Assembly: GCA_017302455.1 (NCBI GenBank)
Contig: JAFLDO010000013.1
Coordinates: 1 to 64,000 of the forward strand
DNA: 64,000 nt
From: Accumulibacter sp.
GTDB lineage: Bacteria > Pseudomonadota > Gammaproteobacteria > Burkholderiales > Rhodocyclaceae
Direction of reading: 5' to 3'
Part shown: one piece after another, positions 31,105 through 41,208 of the stretch
Position numbering within the stretch: position 1 is the first letter of the stretch
Layout: every line of letters begins with the position of its first letter
Notes under the pieces: model-generated
The model's input: the letters and a program-made list of their open reading frames with translations, nothing else
Told to the model about the DNA's origin: nothing
The model's database searches: none
Made by a program: the position numbers and the translations under genes

Positions 31105-32877
31105 TCACATCGATTCGGGGCAGCTGACGCCCAGAATCGCCATGCCGTTGCGAATCACCTGGCCGACGGCAGCCGCCAGAGCGATGCGCGCATCCCGGAT
31201 CGCCGGATCATCGACGAGGATGCGTTCGGCATTGTAGTGGCTGTGGAATTCGGCAGCCAGATCCCTGAGATAGAAAGCGATCAGGTGTGGTGCCAACTCG
31301 CCGGCAGCGGCCTCGACGACCTCAGGGAACTCGCCGAGCCGGGCCGCCAGCGCCAGTTCACGCGCACTGCCGAGTGGGTCCAGATCTGCGCCGGCAAGCA
31401 CCTGCGGCTCGCCCGCCCAGAGGGCGAGCAGCGAACGAACACGGGCGTGCGCGTATTGAACGTAGAAAACGGGATTGTCGTTCGACTGGCTTTTCGCCAG
31501 GTCGAGATCGAAGTCGAGGTGCTGGTCCGACTTGCGCAGGACGTAGAAGAAGCGGCAGGCATCGTTGCCAACCTCGGCGCGCAAGGTGCGCAGGGTCACG
31601 AAGTCGCCCGACCGAGTGGACATCGACGCCTTGCAGCCCGACCGATAGAGCACGGCAAACTGAACGAGCGCCACCTCGAGCACCTCGGGATCCAGTCCGA
31701 GGGCGCTGACGGCGCCCTTGACGCGGGGTATGTAACCGTGATGATCGGCACCCCAGACATTGATGATGCGCTGGAAACCGCGTTCGTACTTGTTGAGGTG
31801 ATAGGCGATATCGGACGCGAAGTAGGTGTAGAAGCCATTGTCACGCTGGATGACACGGTCCTTCTCGTCGCCGAAAGTGGTCGACCGAAACCAGCGGGCC
31901 CCGTCCTGCACGTAGAGATGACCGCCCTTCTCGAGCCGCTCGACACAGCGGGCCACCATCCCGGTGGCGAACAGCGACTGCTCGGAAAACCAGACATCGA
32001 AATGCACGCCGGACTCTTCGAGGTCGCCGCGACAGTCGGCCAGTTGCTCGGTGAGAACGAAGTCATGGACGTATTGCCACTCTTCGCCGAGCAGGTGCTT
32101 GGCATTGACGATCAGGGCATCGAGCTGCGCTTCGCGCTGCTGCGCAGCCTCCGCGTCGGTACGCTCGGCGCCCGGCAGCCCGGGCGTCCCGGCAAGAACG
32201 TCGCTCGCCGTTCGCCGGTAACGCTCGCCGTGTGCCGTCAACAGTTGACTGGCCATGGCACGCACGTAGTCGCCCTGGTAGGCGTTCGGCGGAAAGAGCG
32301 ACGGCGTGCCCTCGCCGGAACACAGTTCCAGATAACGCAGCCACGTCGACAGGGCCAGGATGTCCATCTGGCGGCCCGCATCGTTGACGTAGTACTCGCT
32401 GGTGACATCCCAGCCGGCAAAGGCGAGCAACTTGCAGAGGCTGCCGCCATAGGCGGCACCACGGCCATGGCCGACGTGCAGCGGCCCGGTCGGATTGGCC
32501 GAAACGAACTCCACCAGCACCTTGCGCCTGCCGCCGCTGGTCGAACGGCCGAAGTCCTCCGCCTGTTCGAGAACGTCGCGCACGACCTGGATCTTGGCCG
32601 TTGGCGGCAGGTGAAAATTGATGAAGCCGGCGCCAGCGATCTCGGCCTTGCTGACCCATGGCGAAGGCGGCAGCTCAGAGAGCAGCAGCTCCGCCAGTTG
32701 GCGCGGATTGCGCTTCAGCGATCGCGCCAGTTGCATCGCCAGGTTGCAGGAGAAATCACCATGCGCGGCCTGCTTCGGCCGCTCGATGTGGATCGTCGTG
32801 TCGGCCTCGGCCGGCGCGACGCTGTGCAGCGCAACGCGCATCAAATCGGCGAGGTGGGACTTCAGGTCGTGACTCAT
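31105..32877 (-). CDS. argS: Arginyl-tRNA synthetase
   Basis: A 590-residue class I synthetase charging tRNA-Arg. Landmarks: the N-terminal Add-1 domain, FVSANPTGPLHVGHGRGAAYG carrying the HIGH-type motif, and the C-terminal anticodon-binding part with FYVQYAHARVRSLL. Arginyl enzymes often lack a canonical KMSKS lysine, and here the corresponding region is CKASMSTRSGDFVTL. Upstream, divergent to ubiB across ~140 bases that must hold both promoters. Confidence 0.96.
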   Translation of the reverse strand: MSHDLKSHLADLMRVALHSVAPAEADTTIHIERPKQAAHGDFSCNLAMQLARSLKRNPRQLAELLLSELPPSPWVSKAEIAGAGFINFHLPPTAKIQVVRDVLEQAEDFGRSTSGGRRKVLVEFVSANPTGPLHVGHGRGAAYGGSLCKLLAFAGWDVTSEYYVNDAGRQMDILALSTWLRYLELCSGEGTPSLFPPNAYQGDYVRAMASQLLTAHGERYRRTASDVLAGTPGLPGAERTDAEAAQQREAQLDALIVNAKHLLGEEWQYVHDFVLTEQLADCRGDLEESGVHFDVWFSEQSLFATGMVARCVERLEKGGHLYVQDGARWFRSTTFGDEKDRVIQRDNGFYTYFASDIAYHLNKYERGFQRIINVWGADHHGYIPRVKGAVSALGLDPEVLEVALVQFAVLYRSGCKASMSTRSGDFVTLRTLRAEVGNDACRFFYVLRKSDQHLDFDLDLAKSQSNDNPVFYVQYAHARVRSLLALWAGEPQVLAGADLDPLGSARELALAARLGEFPEVVEAAAGELAPHLIAFYLRDLAAEFHSHYNAERILVDDPAIRDARIALAAAVGQVIRNGMAILGVSCPESM

Positions 32878-33015
32878 CAGGGTGCGCAGGCTTGGAAGAA
32901 TCGGTCAAGCCGCTGATTATACGATGCGCAACCTACGCCCGGGCGAACGGCGGAGCGAGGACGGCGGTTTCTGTGTAAACTGGCTCCTTTGCCGACCACA
33001 CCGCCGCTGCCAGCC

Positions 33016-34548
33016 GTGCGACTTTTCCGCCTCGCCAAGATCCTGAGTATTGCGAGCCGCTACGGCCTCGACGAGATGATTCTCGAGCACGAGCCGAGCG
33101 GCCGCCTCGCTGCGCTGTCGCGCGCCCTGCACTTCTGGCGACGCTTCGATACGCCACCCGCTGTTCGCCTGCGCCAGGCGCTCGAGTCGCTTGGCCCGAT
33201 CTTCGTCAAATTCGGACAGGTCCTGTCCACGCGCCGCGATCTGCTACGCACCGACATCGCCGACGAACTGGCGAAACTGCAGGACCGCGTGCCGCCCTTT
33301 TCCTCCGAGCTCGCGTTGGCGCAGATCGCCCAGGCGTACGGTCGCCCAGCCAACGAGGTGTTTGCCGAGTTCGACGCGACACCGGTGGCGAGCGCGTCGA
33401 TCGCTCAGGTCCACTTCGCCCGACTGCGTCCGGAAGACGGCGGCCATGCGGTTGCGGTCAAGGTTCTGCGCCCGGAAATGCACGGCGTCATTGCCAACGA
33501 TCTGGCGCTGCTCGAAACCCTTGCCGGCGTCCTCGAGAAGGTGTGGTCGGACGGCAAGCGATTGAAGCCGCGCGAAGTGGTCGGCGAGTTCGCCAAGTAC
33601 CTCTACGACGAACTCGATCTGATGCGCGAAGCGGCCAACTGCTCGCAATTGCGCCGCAACTTCAGCGGTTCGCGCCTGCTGCAGGTTCCCGAAGTGTACT
33701 GGGACCAATGCACGACGACGGTGATGGTCATGGAGCGCATGCACGGCATCCCGATCAGCCAGACCGGGGCGCTGATCGCTGCCGGCATCGATCTGCCGGC
33801 GCTGTCGCGTGCCGGGGTCGAGATCTTCTTTACGCAGGTCTTCCGTGACGGCTTCTTCCACGCCGACATGCACCCCGGCAACATCTTCATCGCCGTCGAC
33901 CCCGCTCACCACGGCAGCTACATTGCACTGGATTTCGGCATCGTCGGGACGCTGACCGACGCCGACAAGAATTACCTGGCGCAGAACTTTCTCGCCTTCT
34001 TCCAGCGCGACTACAAACGCGTCGCCACCGCGCATATCGAAGCCGGCTGGGCGCCGGCCGATACCCGCGCCGATGAGTTCGAAGCCGCCATCCGCGCGGT
34101 CTGCGAACCGATTTTCGACCGGCCGCTACACGAGATCTCCTTCGGTCGGGTGCTGCTGCGCCTGTTCCAGACCTCGCGCCGTTTCAACGTGGAGATCCAG
34201 CCGCAACTGGTGATGCTGCAGAAGACCCTGCTCAACATCGAGGGGCTTGGCCGACAGCTTGACCCCAACCTCGACCTCTGGAAGACCGCCAAGCCTTTCC
34301 TCGAACGCTGGATGAGCGAGCAGGTGGGCCGACACGCTTTCCACCTCGGCGTCCTCCAGGAAGCGCCCTACTGGGCGCGCACCCTGCCGCAATTGCCGCG
34401 TCTGGTGCATCAGGCTCTGGCACAGCAGAAGACTTCCGACCTGGCACCTCTACTCGGCGAGTTGGCGCGCGCGCAGCGTCAGCAAGGGCGCTTGCTGGGC
34501 ATCATCGCCGTCCTGCTGGCCGCACTGGTGGTCAGCCAGTACCTGTAA
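33016..34548 (+). CDS. ubiB: Ubiquinone biosynthesis kinase-like protein UbiB
   Basis: About 510 residues, an atypical kinase/ATPase (ABC1/ADCK family) needed for ubiquinone biosynthesis. Motifs in order: [13 protein letters not shown] (KxGQ), [11 protein letters not shown] (Ala-rich loop), [11 protein letters not shown] and LDFGIVG. The last ~20 residues form a hydrophobic anchor ([16 protein letters not shown]). The GTG at 33016 gives a start [10 protein letters not shown] typical of UbiB; the frame is open to a TTG at 32989. Together with ubiTUV, the window carries both shared and anaerobic parts of quinone synthesis. Confidence 0.93.
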   Translation: MRLFRLAKILSIASRYGLDEMILEHEPSGRLAALSRALHFWRRFDTPPAVRLRQALESLGPIFVKFGQVLSTRRDLLRTDIADELAKLQDRVPPFSSELALAQIAQAYGRPANEVFAEFDATPVASASIAQVHFARLRPEDGGHAVAVKVLRPEMHGVIANDLALLETLAGVLEKVWSDGKRLKPREVVGEFAKYLYDELDLMREAANCSQLRRNFSGSRLLQVPEVYWDQCTTTVMVMERMHGIPISQTGALIAAGIDLPALSRAGVEIFFTQVFRDGFFHADMHPGNIFIAVDPAHHGSYIALDFGIVGTLTDADKNYLAQNFLAFFQRDYKRVATAHIEAGWAPADTRADEFEAAIRAVCEPIFDRPLHEISFGRVLLRLFQTSRRFNVEIQPQLVMLQKTLLNIEGLGRQLDPNLDLWKTAKPFLERWMSEQVGRHAFHLGVLQEAPYWARTLPQLPRLVHQALAQQKTSDLAPLLGELARAQRQQGRLLGIIAVLLAALVVSQYL

Positions 34549-34581
34549 CCGGTAGTCTGCCAACCACCCCGGAGAACCTGC

Positions 34582-35706
34582 ATGCATCGCATCGTGATCA
34601 GCGCCACTGGCCTCTACACCGCTCCCCACACCATCAGCAACGAGGAACTGGTCGCCGCCTACAACAGCTACGCCAGGCTGTTCAACGAAACGAATGCCAA
34701 CCGCATCGCAGCCGGCGAGGTCGTCAGCTGCGCGGAGTCGAGTGTCGACTTCATTGAAAAGGCCTCCGGCATCACTCGTCGCTACGTCATGGACAAGGCC
34801 GGCGTGCTCGACCCGCTACGTATGCGACCGAAGTTCGAGCCGCGCGGCAACGAAGAGCTGTCGCTCCAGGCCGAAATGGCGATTGCCGCCAGCGGCGAGG
34901 CGCTGGCCGCTGCCGGCAGGACTGGCTCCGACGTCGATGCGGTGATCTGCGCCGCCTCCAACATGCAGCGCCCCTACCCGGCAATGGCCGTCGAAATCCA
35001 GCGAGCGCTGGGAATCAGTCAGGGCTATGGCTTCGACATGAACGTCGCCTGCTCCTCGGCCACCTTCGCACTCGAACTGGCGGTCAACGCGGTGCGCTGT
35101 GAGACGGCGCAGCGTGTACTGGTGGTCAATCCGGAAATCTGCTCGGCGCATCTGGCCTGGCAGGATCGCGACTGCCATTTCATCTTCGGTGACGTGTGCA
35201 CGGCGATCGTCGTCGAAAGGCTGGATACGGCAAGATCGACCAATGCCTGGGAAGTCCTCGGCAGCAAACTGGCAACCAGCTTCTCGAACAATATCCGCAA
35301 CAATGCCGGCTTTCTCTCGCGCTGCGAAGACCGCGACCCGACCGACCGCGACCAGCTCTTCGTCCAGGAGGGTCGCAAGGTCTTCAAGGAAGTGTGCCCG
35401 ATGGCCGCTGCGCACATCACCACGCATCTCGCCGGGCTCGGCTTGCGGCCGCCTGACGTGCGGCGCTTCTGGCTGCATCAGGCCAACCTGGCGATGAACC
35501 AGTTGATCGGCCGTCGCCTGCTCGGTCGCGACGCGACTGCCGACGAAGCCCCAGTAATTCTCGACGAGTTCGCCAACACCGCGTCGGCCGGCTCGATCAT
35601 CGCCTTCCACCGGCACAGCGCCGACCTCATGAGCGGTGACGTCGGCGTCATCTGCTCCTTCGGCGCCGGCTACTCGATCGGCAGTCTCGTCGTCGGCAAG
35701 CGCTGA
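34582..35706 (+). CDS. Beta-ketoacyl-ACP synthase III-like enzyme
   Basis: A 374-residue thiolase-fold condensing enzyme. The catalytic triad is visible as Cys in NVACSSATFAL, His in FWLHQANLAMN and Asn in EFANTASAGS. It is longer than housekeeping FabH (~320 residues) and resembles the ~370-residue KAS III type that can start fatty-acid synthesis or build specialised ketoacyl chains. It lies 33 bases downstream of ubiB, possibly co-transcribed. Confidence 0.88.
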   Translation: MHRIVISATGLYTAPHTISNEELVAAYNSYARLFNETNANRIAAGEVVSCAESSVDFIEKASGITRRYVMDKAGVLDPLRMRPKFEPRGNEELSLQAEMAIAASGEALAAAGRTGSDVDAVICAASNMQRPYPAMAVEIQRALGISQGYGFDMNVACSSATFALELAVNAVRCETAQRVLVVNPEICSAHLAWQDRDCHFIFGDVCTAIVVERLDTARSTNAWEVLGSKLATSFSNNIRNNAGFLSRCEDRDPTDRDQLFVQEGRKVFKEVCPMAAAHITTHLAGLGLRPPDVRRFWLHQANLAMNQLIGRRLLGRDATADEAPVILDEFANTASAGSIIAFHRHSADLMSGDVGVICSFGAGYSIGSLVVGKR

Positions 35707-35783
35707 CGACGACGAGAAAGTGTGTCGGCAACGTGTCGTCGCACACGCCGACGCGTTTGCCGGCGGCTTGCCGACGGTCGTCT

Positions 35784-36101
35784 CTACCTGCCGTAGGAAT
35801 CCCCGATCACTCCGGCCTCGTTGGCAACGACGTTGCCGGATCCTTGATTGACCGTGCTGGTGTTGCGCTGTGAACGGCGAATGGAAACATAACCCTGGAT
35901 GCTCGTGGCCATCGACGACTGGTACCGCGTGTAACCCCAGTAGTCGCCGCTGGATGGCTTGCCCGCATAGTACTGCGCCCTTTCCAGATTGCGCTGCGCG
36001 GAAAGCCGAGCAGGACTCTGAAACGCCACCTGCGCATAGCGAAGGTCAGGAATCAGCAGGATCACGAACAGTCCGACCAACAATGAGGAGTACTTGGGCA
36101 T
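35784..36101 (-). CDS. Small exported hypothetical protein
   Basis: A 105-residue protein, not recognised. It begins MPKYSSLLVGLFVILLIP, a short signal peptide or anchor. The remainder is polar and rich in Ser, Gln, Arg and Tyr. The start at 36101 places a Met directly before the hydrophobic segment; the longer frame upstream lacks such a segment. Convergent with the KAS III gene. Confidence 0.5.
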   Translation of the reverse strand: MPKYSSLLVGLFVILLIPDLRYAQVAFQSPARLSAQRNLERAQYYAGKPSSGDYWGYTRYQSSMATSIQGYVSIRRSQRNTSTVNQGSGNVVANEAGVIGDSYGR

Positions 36102-36279
36102 TGTCTTCTCCGCTCTGGTGGCACGGCCGCAGCCGGCCCGGGGGGGCTGCACCCACTCGCCGCAAACGGCCCGCCCTCGAGCCGGCCCCGAGCAGCGACG
36201 CGGCTTCCCCGGGCAGGTGCCTCACCTGAGGAAGTGTAATCCGAGGGGCGGCCCCCAGCAAGACGGTTGCCAACACTGG

Positions 36280-36967
36280 GCATGGCGATCTCCGGGTCCG
36301 TGTCTCACGGACTCTGCAGCACTCGATCACGAACGCCTGGGCGAGTCTTGGCGGCGGCAACCGACTAGGCCGCCGGTGACCTGCACCAGCGCAGGCGCGC
36401 AGTAAAGCCGCCGGCCGGCAGATTCTCCACTTCGAAGCGCGCGTCGTGCAATTCGGCGATCCGTTGGACGATTGCTAGACCGAGGCCACTGCCTTCAGCG
36501 TTCGCCTCGCGACCGCGATAGAAGCGTTCGACGAGCCGCGGCAACTCGGTCGGCGGCACGCCCGGGCCATCGTCGGCGACGCCGAGCGACAACTCGCCGC
36601 CTTGCCGACGGGCGAAGACGTGGATCCTGCTGTCCGCAGGCGTGTAGCGCAGGGCGTTGTCGAGGAGATTGCGCAGCACGATCTGCAGCAGTTCCGCGTC
36701 GCCGCGGACCAGCAAGGGCGAGCCGGCCGTCTGTAGCCGGATGTCCCTGGCGTCGACGCTTTGCAGGAAGTCGGCCAAGCCTTGCCGAGCCAGTTCGGCC
36801 AGGCCGACCTCGACCGGGTTGGGCAGTCGCGCGAGCGGATCGAGCCGCGCCAGACGCAGCAGTTGCTCGAGTACGCGCGTCGCGCGGTCGGCACCGGCGA
36901 CGATCTGCCTCAGTGCGTGCTGGCGGTCGTTGGCGTCGGGGCTGAGTTGGGCGACCTGTGCCTGGAT
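36280..36967. repeat. Direct repeat copy A (sensor-kinase 3' end)
   Basis: About 690 bases matching 42487-43174 in the same orientation. Similarity begins near GCGATCTCCGGG, is imperfect over the first ~180 bases, then appears identical base for base across roughly 36480-36965, and ends abruptly at CCTGGAT. The two copies bracket the PEP-CTERM cassette. Confidence 0.9.
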
Positions 36968-36997
36968 CCGACTGGCCGCGCGTCCGGATGTCAGTCT
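36365..36997 (-). pseudogene. Truncated sensor-kinase copy joined to response-regulator scrap
   Basis: The open part encodes the C-terminal ~200 residues of the kinase at 42572-43948, from IQAQVAQLSPDAND through the ATPase domain to RLRWCRSP, with only a couple of residue changes at the very end. The H-box, sensor and membrane parts are gone. Directly upstream, about 36970-36997 matches the response-regulator gene around 44097-44127 (in another frame it reads SHKTDIRTRGQ versus SHKTHIRTRSQ). So a whole regulator-kinase segment was copied and then lost roughly 0.9 kb in the middle. Not expected to be functional. Confidence 0.8.
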
Positions 36998-37163
36998 TGT
37001 GGGAGCCGGTAGCCGGGGGCTCGCATTGCTCACCCAAGATCTGTGTCGAACTTCCGGACGACGCCCCCTTCGTGTTGCTCAATCGCCGGCCAATGTTCCA
37101 CCACAACCAGCACACTCCTTTCCTGGGGGGCCAGCCAAGTCGCCCAGAGTGTCGGAATTTTTT

Positions 37164-37218
37164 ACACTCGCCAACCCGACACTCGCCAACCCGACACTCG
37201 CCAACCCGACACTCGCCA
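37164..37218. repeat. 15-bp tandem repeat ACACTCGCCAACCCG
   Basis: Three perfect copies plus ten bases of a fourth. It lies in the gene-free interval between the kinase scrap and the lipoprotein gene. Head-to-tail arrangement without spacers rules out a CRISPR array. Confidence 0.9.
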
Positions 37219-37287
37219 TTGCGCCACTAATTTAAAAGACATATTTGGCAACGCCCAACTTCTGGCCGGATTATTGCTTCCGGAAAG

Positions 37288-37315
37288 TTGCCGAATCGCA
37301 CGGCCCATCAATAAT
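37288..37315 (+). promoter_or_regulatory. Possible promoter for the lipoprotein/PEP-CTERM genes
   Basis: TTGCCG at 37288-37293 and AATAAT at 37310-37315 are separated by 16 bases in an unusually AT-rich patch 23 bases before the lipoprotein start. Similarity to sigma-70 elements is only moderate. Confidence 0.3.
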
Positions 37316-37337
37316 AGTAAGAAAACGGAGCTCCCCC

Positions 37338-37712
37338 TTGCGAAACCTGAAATTCATCTGCTTGCTCGCCGGCGTTTGTCTGGCTGTCCCTGGCTGCGAC
37401 GTCAACACGCCGAAAGTCCGCATCGAAACCGAGTATCAGGCCGTCTTCCTCGACAATGGCCAGATCTTCTACGGCAAGCTGGAAGGAGCAGGCGGCACTT
37501 ATCCGCTGCTGCGCGACGTCCATTACATCCAGCGCCAGACCGACCCGGAGACCAAGGAGGTCAGGAATGTCCTGCTGCGGCGCGGATCCGAATGGCATGC
37601 TCCCAATCTGATGTACCTCAACGACCGGCATATCGTTGCCATCGAGCCTGTGACAAAGGATTCGCAGGTCGCCAAGATGATCGCCCAGTCGATGGGTAAA
37701 CCCCTGCAATAG
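37338..37712 (+). CDS. Conserved hypothetical lipoprotein
   Basis: A 124-residue protein starting at a TTG (37338) after CGGAG, giving MRNLKFICLLAGVCLAVPGC. That is a lipoprotein-type signal with Cys as the likely lipid-attachment residue. The mature part (YQAVFLDNGQIFYGKLEG, RDVHYIQRQTDPETKEV, LNDRHIVAIEPV) resembles a family of short betaproteobacterial proteins of unknown function. A longer frame starts at 37245 but lacks a ribosome-binding site. It directly precedes the large PEP-CTERM gene, 50 bases apart. Confidence 0.7.
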   Translation: MRNLKFICLLAGVCLAVPGCDVNTPKVRIETEYQAVFLDNGQIFYGKLEGAGGTYPLLRDVHYIQRQTDPETKEVRNVLLRRGSEWHAPNLMYLNDRHIVAIEPVTKDSQVAKMIAQSMGKPLQ

Positions 37713-37762
37713 CGCCCACCCCTCTGCTTACCATTAACGCCATCACAGCCAAGGAGATCTGA

Positions 37763-40700
37763 TTGAAACCCAAACGCCCCCGGGCCTTCGCGCTCAACGC
37801 CGTGGCCGCCGCCCTGTTGGCCGCCTATATCCAACCGGCCAGCGCCGTCACGACCTATTGGTTGGGTGGCCCGACCCCGACCTGGACTTCCGGTGCTTGG
37901 ACTGACGGGAGGCCCACTACGGGCGACACGGCGGCGCTTCTCTTTCCGGGCGCTGACCCAGTTGTGGTCCATGACGAAATCACGCCTGGGGTTGCGCTAG
38001 TAGGCTTGAATATCGGCAGCGATCATATCCTTTTTCAACCGTTCCCGACCGACCTTCGGTCGTTCAACGAGGCGATAGGCACGTACTGCCTGGTTTCTCT
38101 CTGCGGCGGGGATCGGGGTTCCGGCGTGGGGACTCATATCCAGGCGGCTGGCACCAATACCATTGCGAATGATCTGCACCTGGGGGTCTCCGCAGGAACC
38201 GCCGGGTATTACCAGTTGAACGGTGGCACTCTCACCGTCGGGCGAGACACCGTTCTCGGCCCCAATCTCGTATCCACGGCTGGCTTCGCGGCTTCGGGCA
38301 CGATCGCCAATAGCGGTGGCACACACACCGTCGGCCGCGATCTGATTCTCGGAACGTTAGAGAATCAGACCGGCACTTACGACCTCAGCGGCACCGGCAC
38401 CTTGAGCGTCGGTCGGGATACATGGGTTGGCGCGTGGGGCCATGGCAGCTTTAACCAATCGGGCGGTAGCGCAACCATAGGAAAAGACCTCTTGCTCGGG
38501 AATTGGACTGGAGGCACCGGCACGGTGAGCGTAACGGGCGGTTCGTTGATAGTCACCCGATCGATACAAGTCGGAAACTTTGGCGACGGCACCTTTACCC
38601 AGAACGGAGGTGTGGTAACCAATGAGCAGACTCATATCAACCGGGGTAGCTACACATTGCTCGGTGGTGTCTTCACTAGCACTAGCTCAACGGACGTCAG
38701 CGGCTACGGCGGCGCCGCCCTGTTTCAGCAAAGCGGCGGAACGCATAACACTCCCCATTTGACGATCGGGGATAAAGACACCGTGGCCGCGACCTATGAC
38801 CTAAGCGGCGGTGTTCTCAAGACGGACCTCACCGCCATCGCCAACAACTATTACGGCGCGACGACTGGGATGATGAACCACCGCGGCGGAATGCATGAGA
38901 CCGGCATACTCGGCTTGGGCTCGTTTTCGGGTAACGTTGGGACTTACAATTTGTTGAGCACAGGTAGCTTGACGGCCGCTCAAGTCAAAGTCGGCGAAGA
39001 AGGCACTGGCGTCTTCAATCAGTCCGGAGGCACGGCTACGGTGACGGAGTTCAAACTCGGAACCTGGACGACGGGTACCGGCCGGGCCGAGCTAAGTGGT
39101 GGCCAACTGAACGCGAACTACCTGACTGTCGGAGAGAGGGGGGATGGCTCATTCAAACAAACCGGCGGTACTGTGCGTACGGACTACCTACAGGTCCTTT
39201 ACCATGAGGCTGAGGCGGGCAAACAGGCGAGCTATTCGCTGTCAGGAGGGATGCTTCAATCATACTGGTTGTCAGTCGGGAATGGTGTCAGTAGCGCCGA
39301 GGCCAGGTTCGAGCAAACAGGGGGAAACGTCGAGGCCGATAGTGTCGGGATCAACGGCAGTACCGGCAAGAGTAACTACGCGATGTCAGGTGGGACGCTG
39401 AGTACCCAGTCGCTAGCCGTTTTTGGCAAGTATTCGACGATGGATCACAGCGGTGGAACTGTGACGGTCAATGATTTGGACGATGGTGTCTCCGGAAGTC
39501 TTCTTGTCTCGGGAGCGGGTGCAAACTACCGGCTCTCGGGAACCGGTGTGGTGCGAGCCAGCGAAGCAGTGATTTATCTCGGTGGATCCTTCGACCTGTC
39601 GGCCAGTGGTTCGCTACTTACGGAGCGGACTAAGGTGGGCTATTTTGGCCCAGCCCCGGAGTCCTCCTTCGTCCAGAATGGCGGTCATCACCAAACCGGA
39701 ACGCTGGCTGTCGGATCGAGCGGTGGAACTGGGCGTTACATTTTGCACGGTGGTATGTTGGACGCGACCGGTCTTGGGTTGACCTTGTCTCTTGGCGATG
39801 GCGGCACAGGGGCCTTCGTCCAGAACGGAGGTACCGTCAACGCCGGCTGGATGTTCGTTGGTGACGGAAGTGGAGGCCAGGGGAAATATGATCTCAATGG
39901 CGGCACGCTGAATACCGCTTGGGAGGCAGTTGTCGGATTCAGCACCGGAACAACTGGCGTATTCAATCAGACTGGCGGAACCCATAATGCCCTGAATGTG
40001 TTGCTTGTGGGCTATAGGGGCAACGGCACCTACAACCTTTCCGGCCCCGCTGTTCTTAACGTCTCGGGCACCAGCGGCGTTGGCGGCTATGGTGGTACCG
40101 GCACCTTCAACCAGTCAGGCGGCACACACACGACCTCGCAGGTGGCGATCGGCAGCGCTGGAACGTATCGCCTCGACGGCGGCACGCTCAACGCGGGCAG
40201 CGTCGTCAACCAGGGCACACTCCATCTCGCCGGCGGTTCGCTGAACACCGCGAGCATCGACAATCGAGGCGCATTGAGCGTCGTAGCCACAGGAGCTCGC
40301 AGCCTGACGACAAACCTCGATAACCAGGGCACGGTGGACATTGGCGGTGGTGGCAGCTTCACCTTTAACGGCAATGTGGTCAATCAGGCGAGTGGCAACG
40401 TCCATCTGCACAACGCCGGCGGTTCGGTCTTCAACGGCGAGGTGGTGAACCACGGCACCTGGAAACTCACCGACACCACTGCCACCTTCACCGGCACCCT
40501 GACCAACCACGGTGCCTATGTGAGCGACCCCTCCGACACGCACGTCTTCAAACTCGTGGTGGGAGAGACGGGGTACCTGGTCGGCGGAGCGGGTGACCGG
40601 TGGTTTATCGGCGGCGACTTCGCGAACCACAGCAAACAGGGCGCCCTGTGGAATACGCGGGATGCCTATCTCGCCTTCACCGGTGGCGGCGACCACACCT

Positions 40701-41098
40701 TCCTGCTGGCCAGTGAGGACCGTGGTGCAGCCGGCTTCGCCGATAACTTCGCTTGGGACACCCTGTTCCTCGGCGCCGGTGACATCCTTCACCTGGGCGA
40801 CGGCAATACCGACAACAGCGGAACGGCTTTGTACGTCGACGCCTTCCTCCTCGAAGGCAACGATCTCGGCCTGCTGAGCCACCTCTTCGGCGACGGCATC
40901 GACATCTACTACGACTACGGCGACGCCCGCAACGCCTATCTGCGGGGTGCAAGCTACACGCTGGCTGGCGGCGGCTCCTTGAGAGCCTTTGGCGCACCAC
41001 CGCCCCCGCCCCCACCCGCCGGCGTTCCTGAGCCCACCACCCTCGCCCTGCTGGGGCTGAGCCTTGCCGGGCTACGCCTGACGCGCAGACGCCACTGA
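37763..41098 (+). CDS. Large repetitive PEP-CTERM surface protein
   Basis: A 1,111-residue exported protein. It starts at a TTG after AAGGAG with a signal peptide (ending about PASA, residue 29). Most of its length consists of ~20-residue glycine/serine/threonine-rich repeats with patterns such as FNQSGGT, LSGGTL and VGRDT, typical of beta-solenoid adhesins or autotransporter-like passengers. After a proline run (AFGAPPPPPPPAG) the C-terminus is a PEP-CTERM signal: VPEPTTLALLGLSLAGL then RLTRRRH. PEP-CTERM proteins are processed by an exosortase and usually accompany exopolysaccharide and floc formation. The central ~1.6 kb is less GC-biased than the two ends, suggesting mosaic origin. It lies inside the repeat-bracketed cassette. 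Confidence 0.88.
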   Translation: MKPKRPRAFALNAVAAALLAAYIQPASAVTTYWLGGPTPTWTSGAWTDGRPTTGDTAALLFPGADPVVVHDEITPGVALVGLNIGSDHILFQPFPTDLRSFNEAIGTYCLVSLCGGDRGSGVGTHIQAAGTNTIANDLHLGVSAGTAGYYQLNGGTLTVGRDTVLGPNLVSTAGFAASGTIANSGGTHTVGRDLILGTLENQTGTYDLSGTGTLSVGRDTWVGAWGHGSFNQSGGSATIGKDLLLGNWTGGTGTVSVTGGSLIVTRSIQVGNFGDGTFTQNGGVVTNEQTHINRGSYTLLGGVFTSTSSTDVSGYGGAALFQQSGGTHNTPHLTIGDKDTVAATYDLSGGVLKTDLTAIANNYYGATTGMMNHRGGMHETGILGLGSFSGNVGTYNLLSTGSLTAAQVKVGEEGTGVFNQSGGTATVTEFKLGTWTTGTGRAELSGGQLNANYLTVGERGDGSFKQTGGTVRTDYLQVLYHEAEAGKQASYSLSGGMLQSYWLSVGNGVSSAEARFEQTGGNVEADSVGINGSTGKSNYAMSGGTLSTQSLAVFGKYSTMDHSGGTVTVNDLDDGVSGSLLVSGAGANYRLSGTGVVRASEAVIYLGGSFDLSASGSLLTERTKVGYFGPAPESSFVQNGGHHQTGTLAVGSSGGTGRYILHGGMLDATGLGLTLSLGDGGTGAFVQNGGTVNAGWMFVGDGSGGQGKYDLNGGTLNTAWEAVVGFSTGTTGVFNQTGGTHNALNVLLVGYRGNGTYNLSGPAVLNVSGTSGVGGYGGTGTFNQSGGTHTTSQVAIGSAGTYRLDGGTLNAGSVVNQGTLHLAGGSLNTASIDNRGALSVVATGARSLTTNLDNQGTVDIGGGGSFTFNGNVVNQASGNVHLHNAGGSVFNGEVVNHGTWKLTDTTATFTGTLTNHGAYVSDPSDTHVFKLVVGETGYLVGGAGDRWFIGGDFANHSKQGALWNTRDAYLAFTGGGDHTFLLASEDRGAAGFADNFAWDTLFLGAGDILHLGDGNTDNSGTALYVDAFLLEGNDLGLLSHLFGDGIDIYYDYGDARNAYLRGASYTLAGGGSLRAFGAPPPPPPPAGVPEPTTLALLGLSLAGLRLTRRRH

Positions 41099-41208
41099 CC
41101 AAGTCAGACACCCGCCACGAGAAGAAGCAGGAGCAATGGCCAAGGCAAGAGCAAAGCAATACCGGGGCAGCGCCGTCCAGCTGCATTTCAATTCCGAAAG
41201 GCAACACA

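Noticed and set aside
31237-32916. Long plus-strand open frame opposite argS
   Set aside because: The argS frame has the complete synthetase signature; the opposite frame is a by-product of codon bias.
37164-37218. CRISPR-like array
   Set aside because: The repeats are contiguous 15-mers without spacers and there are no cas genes.
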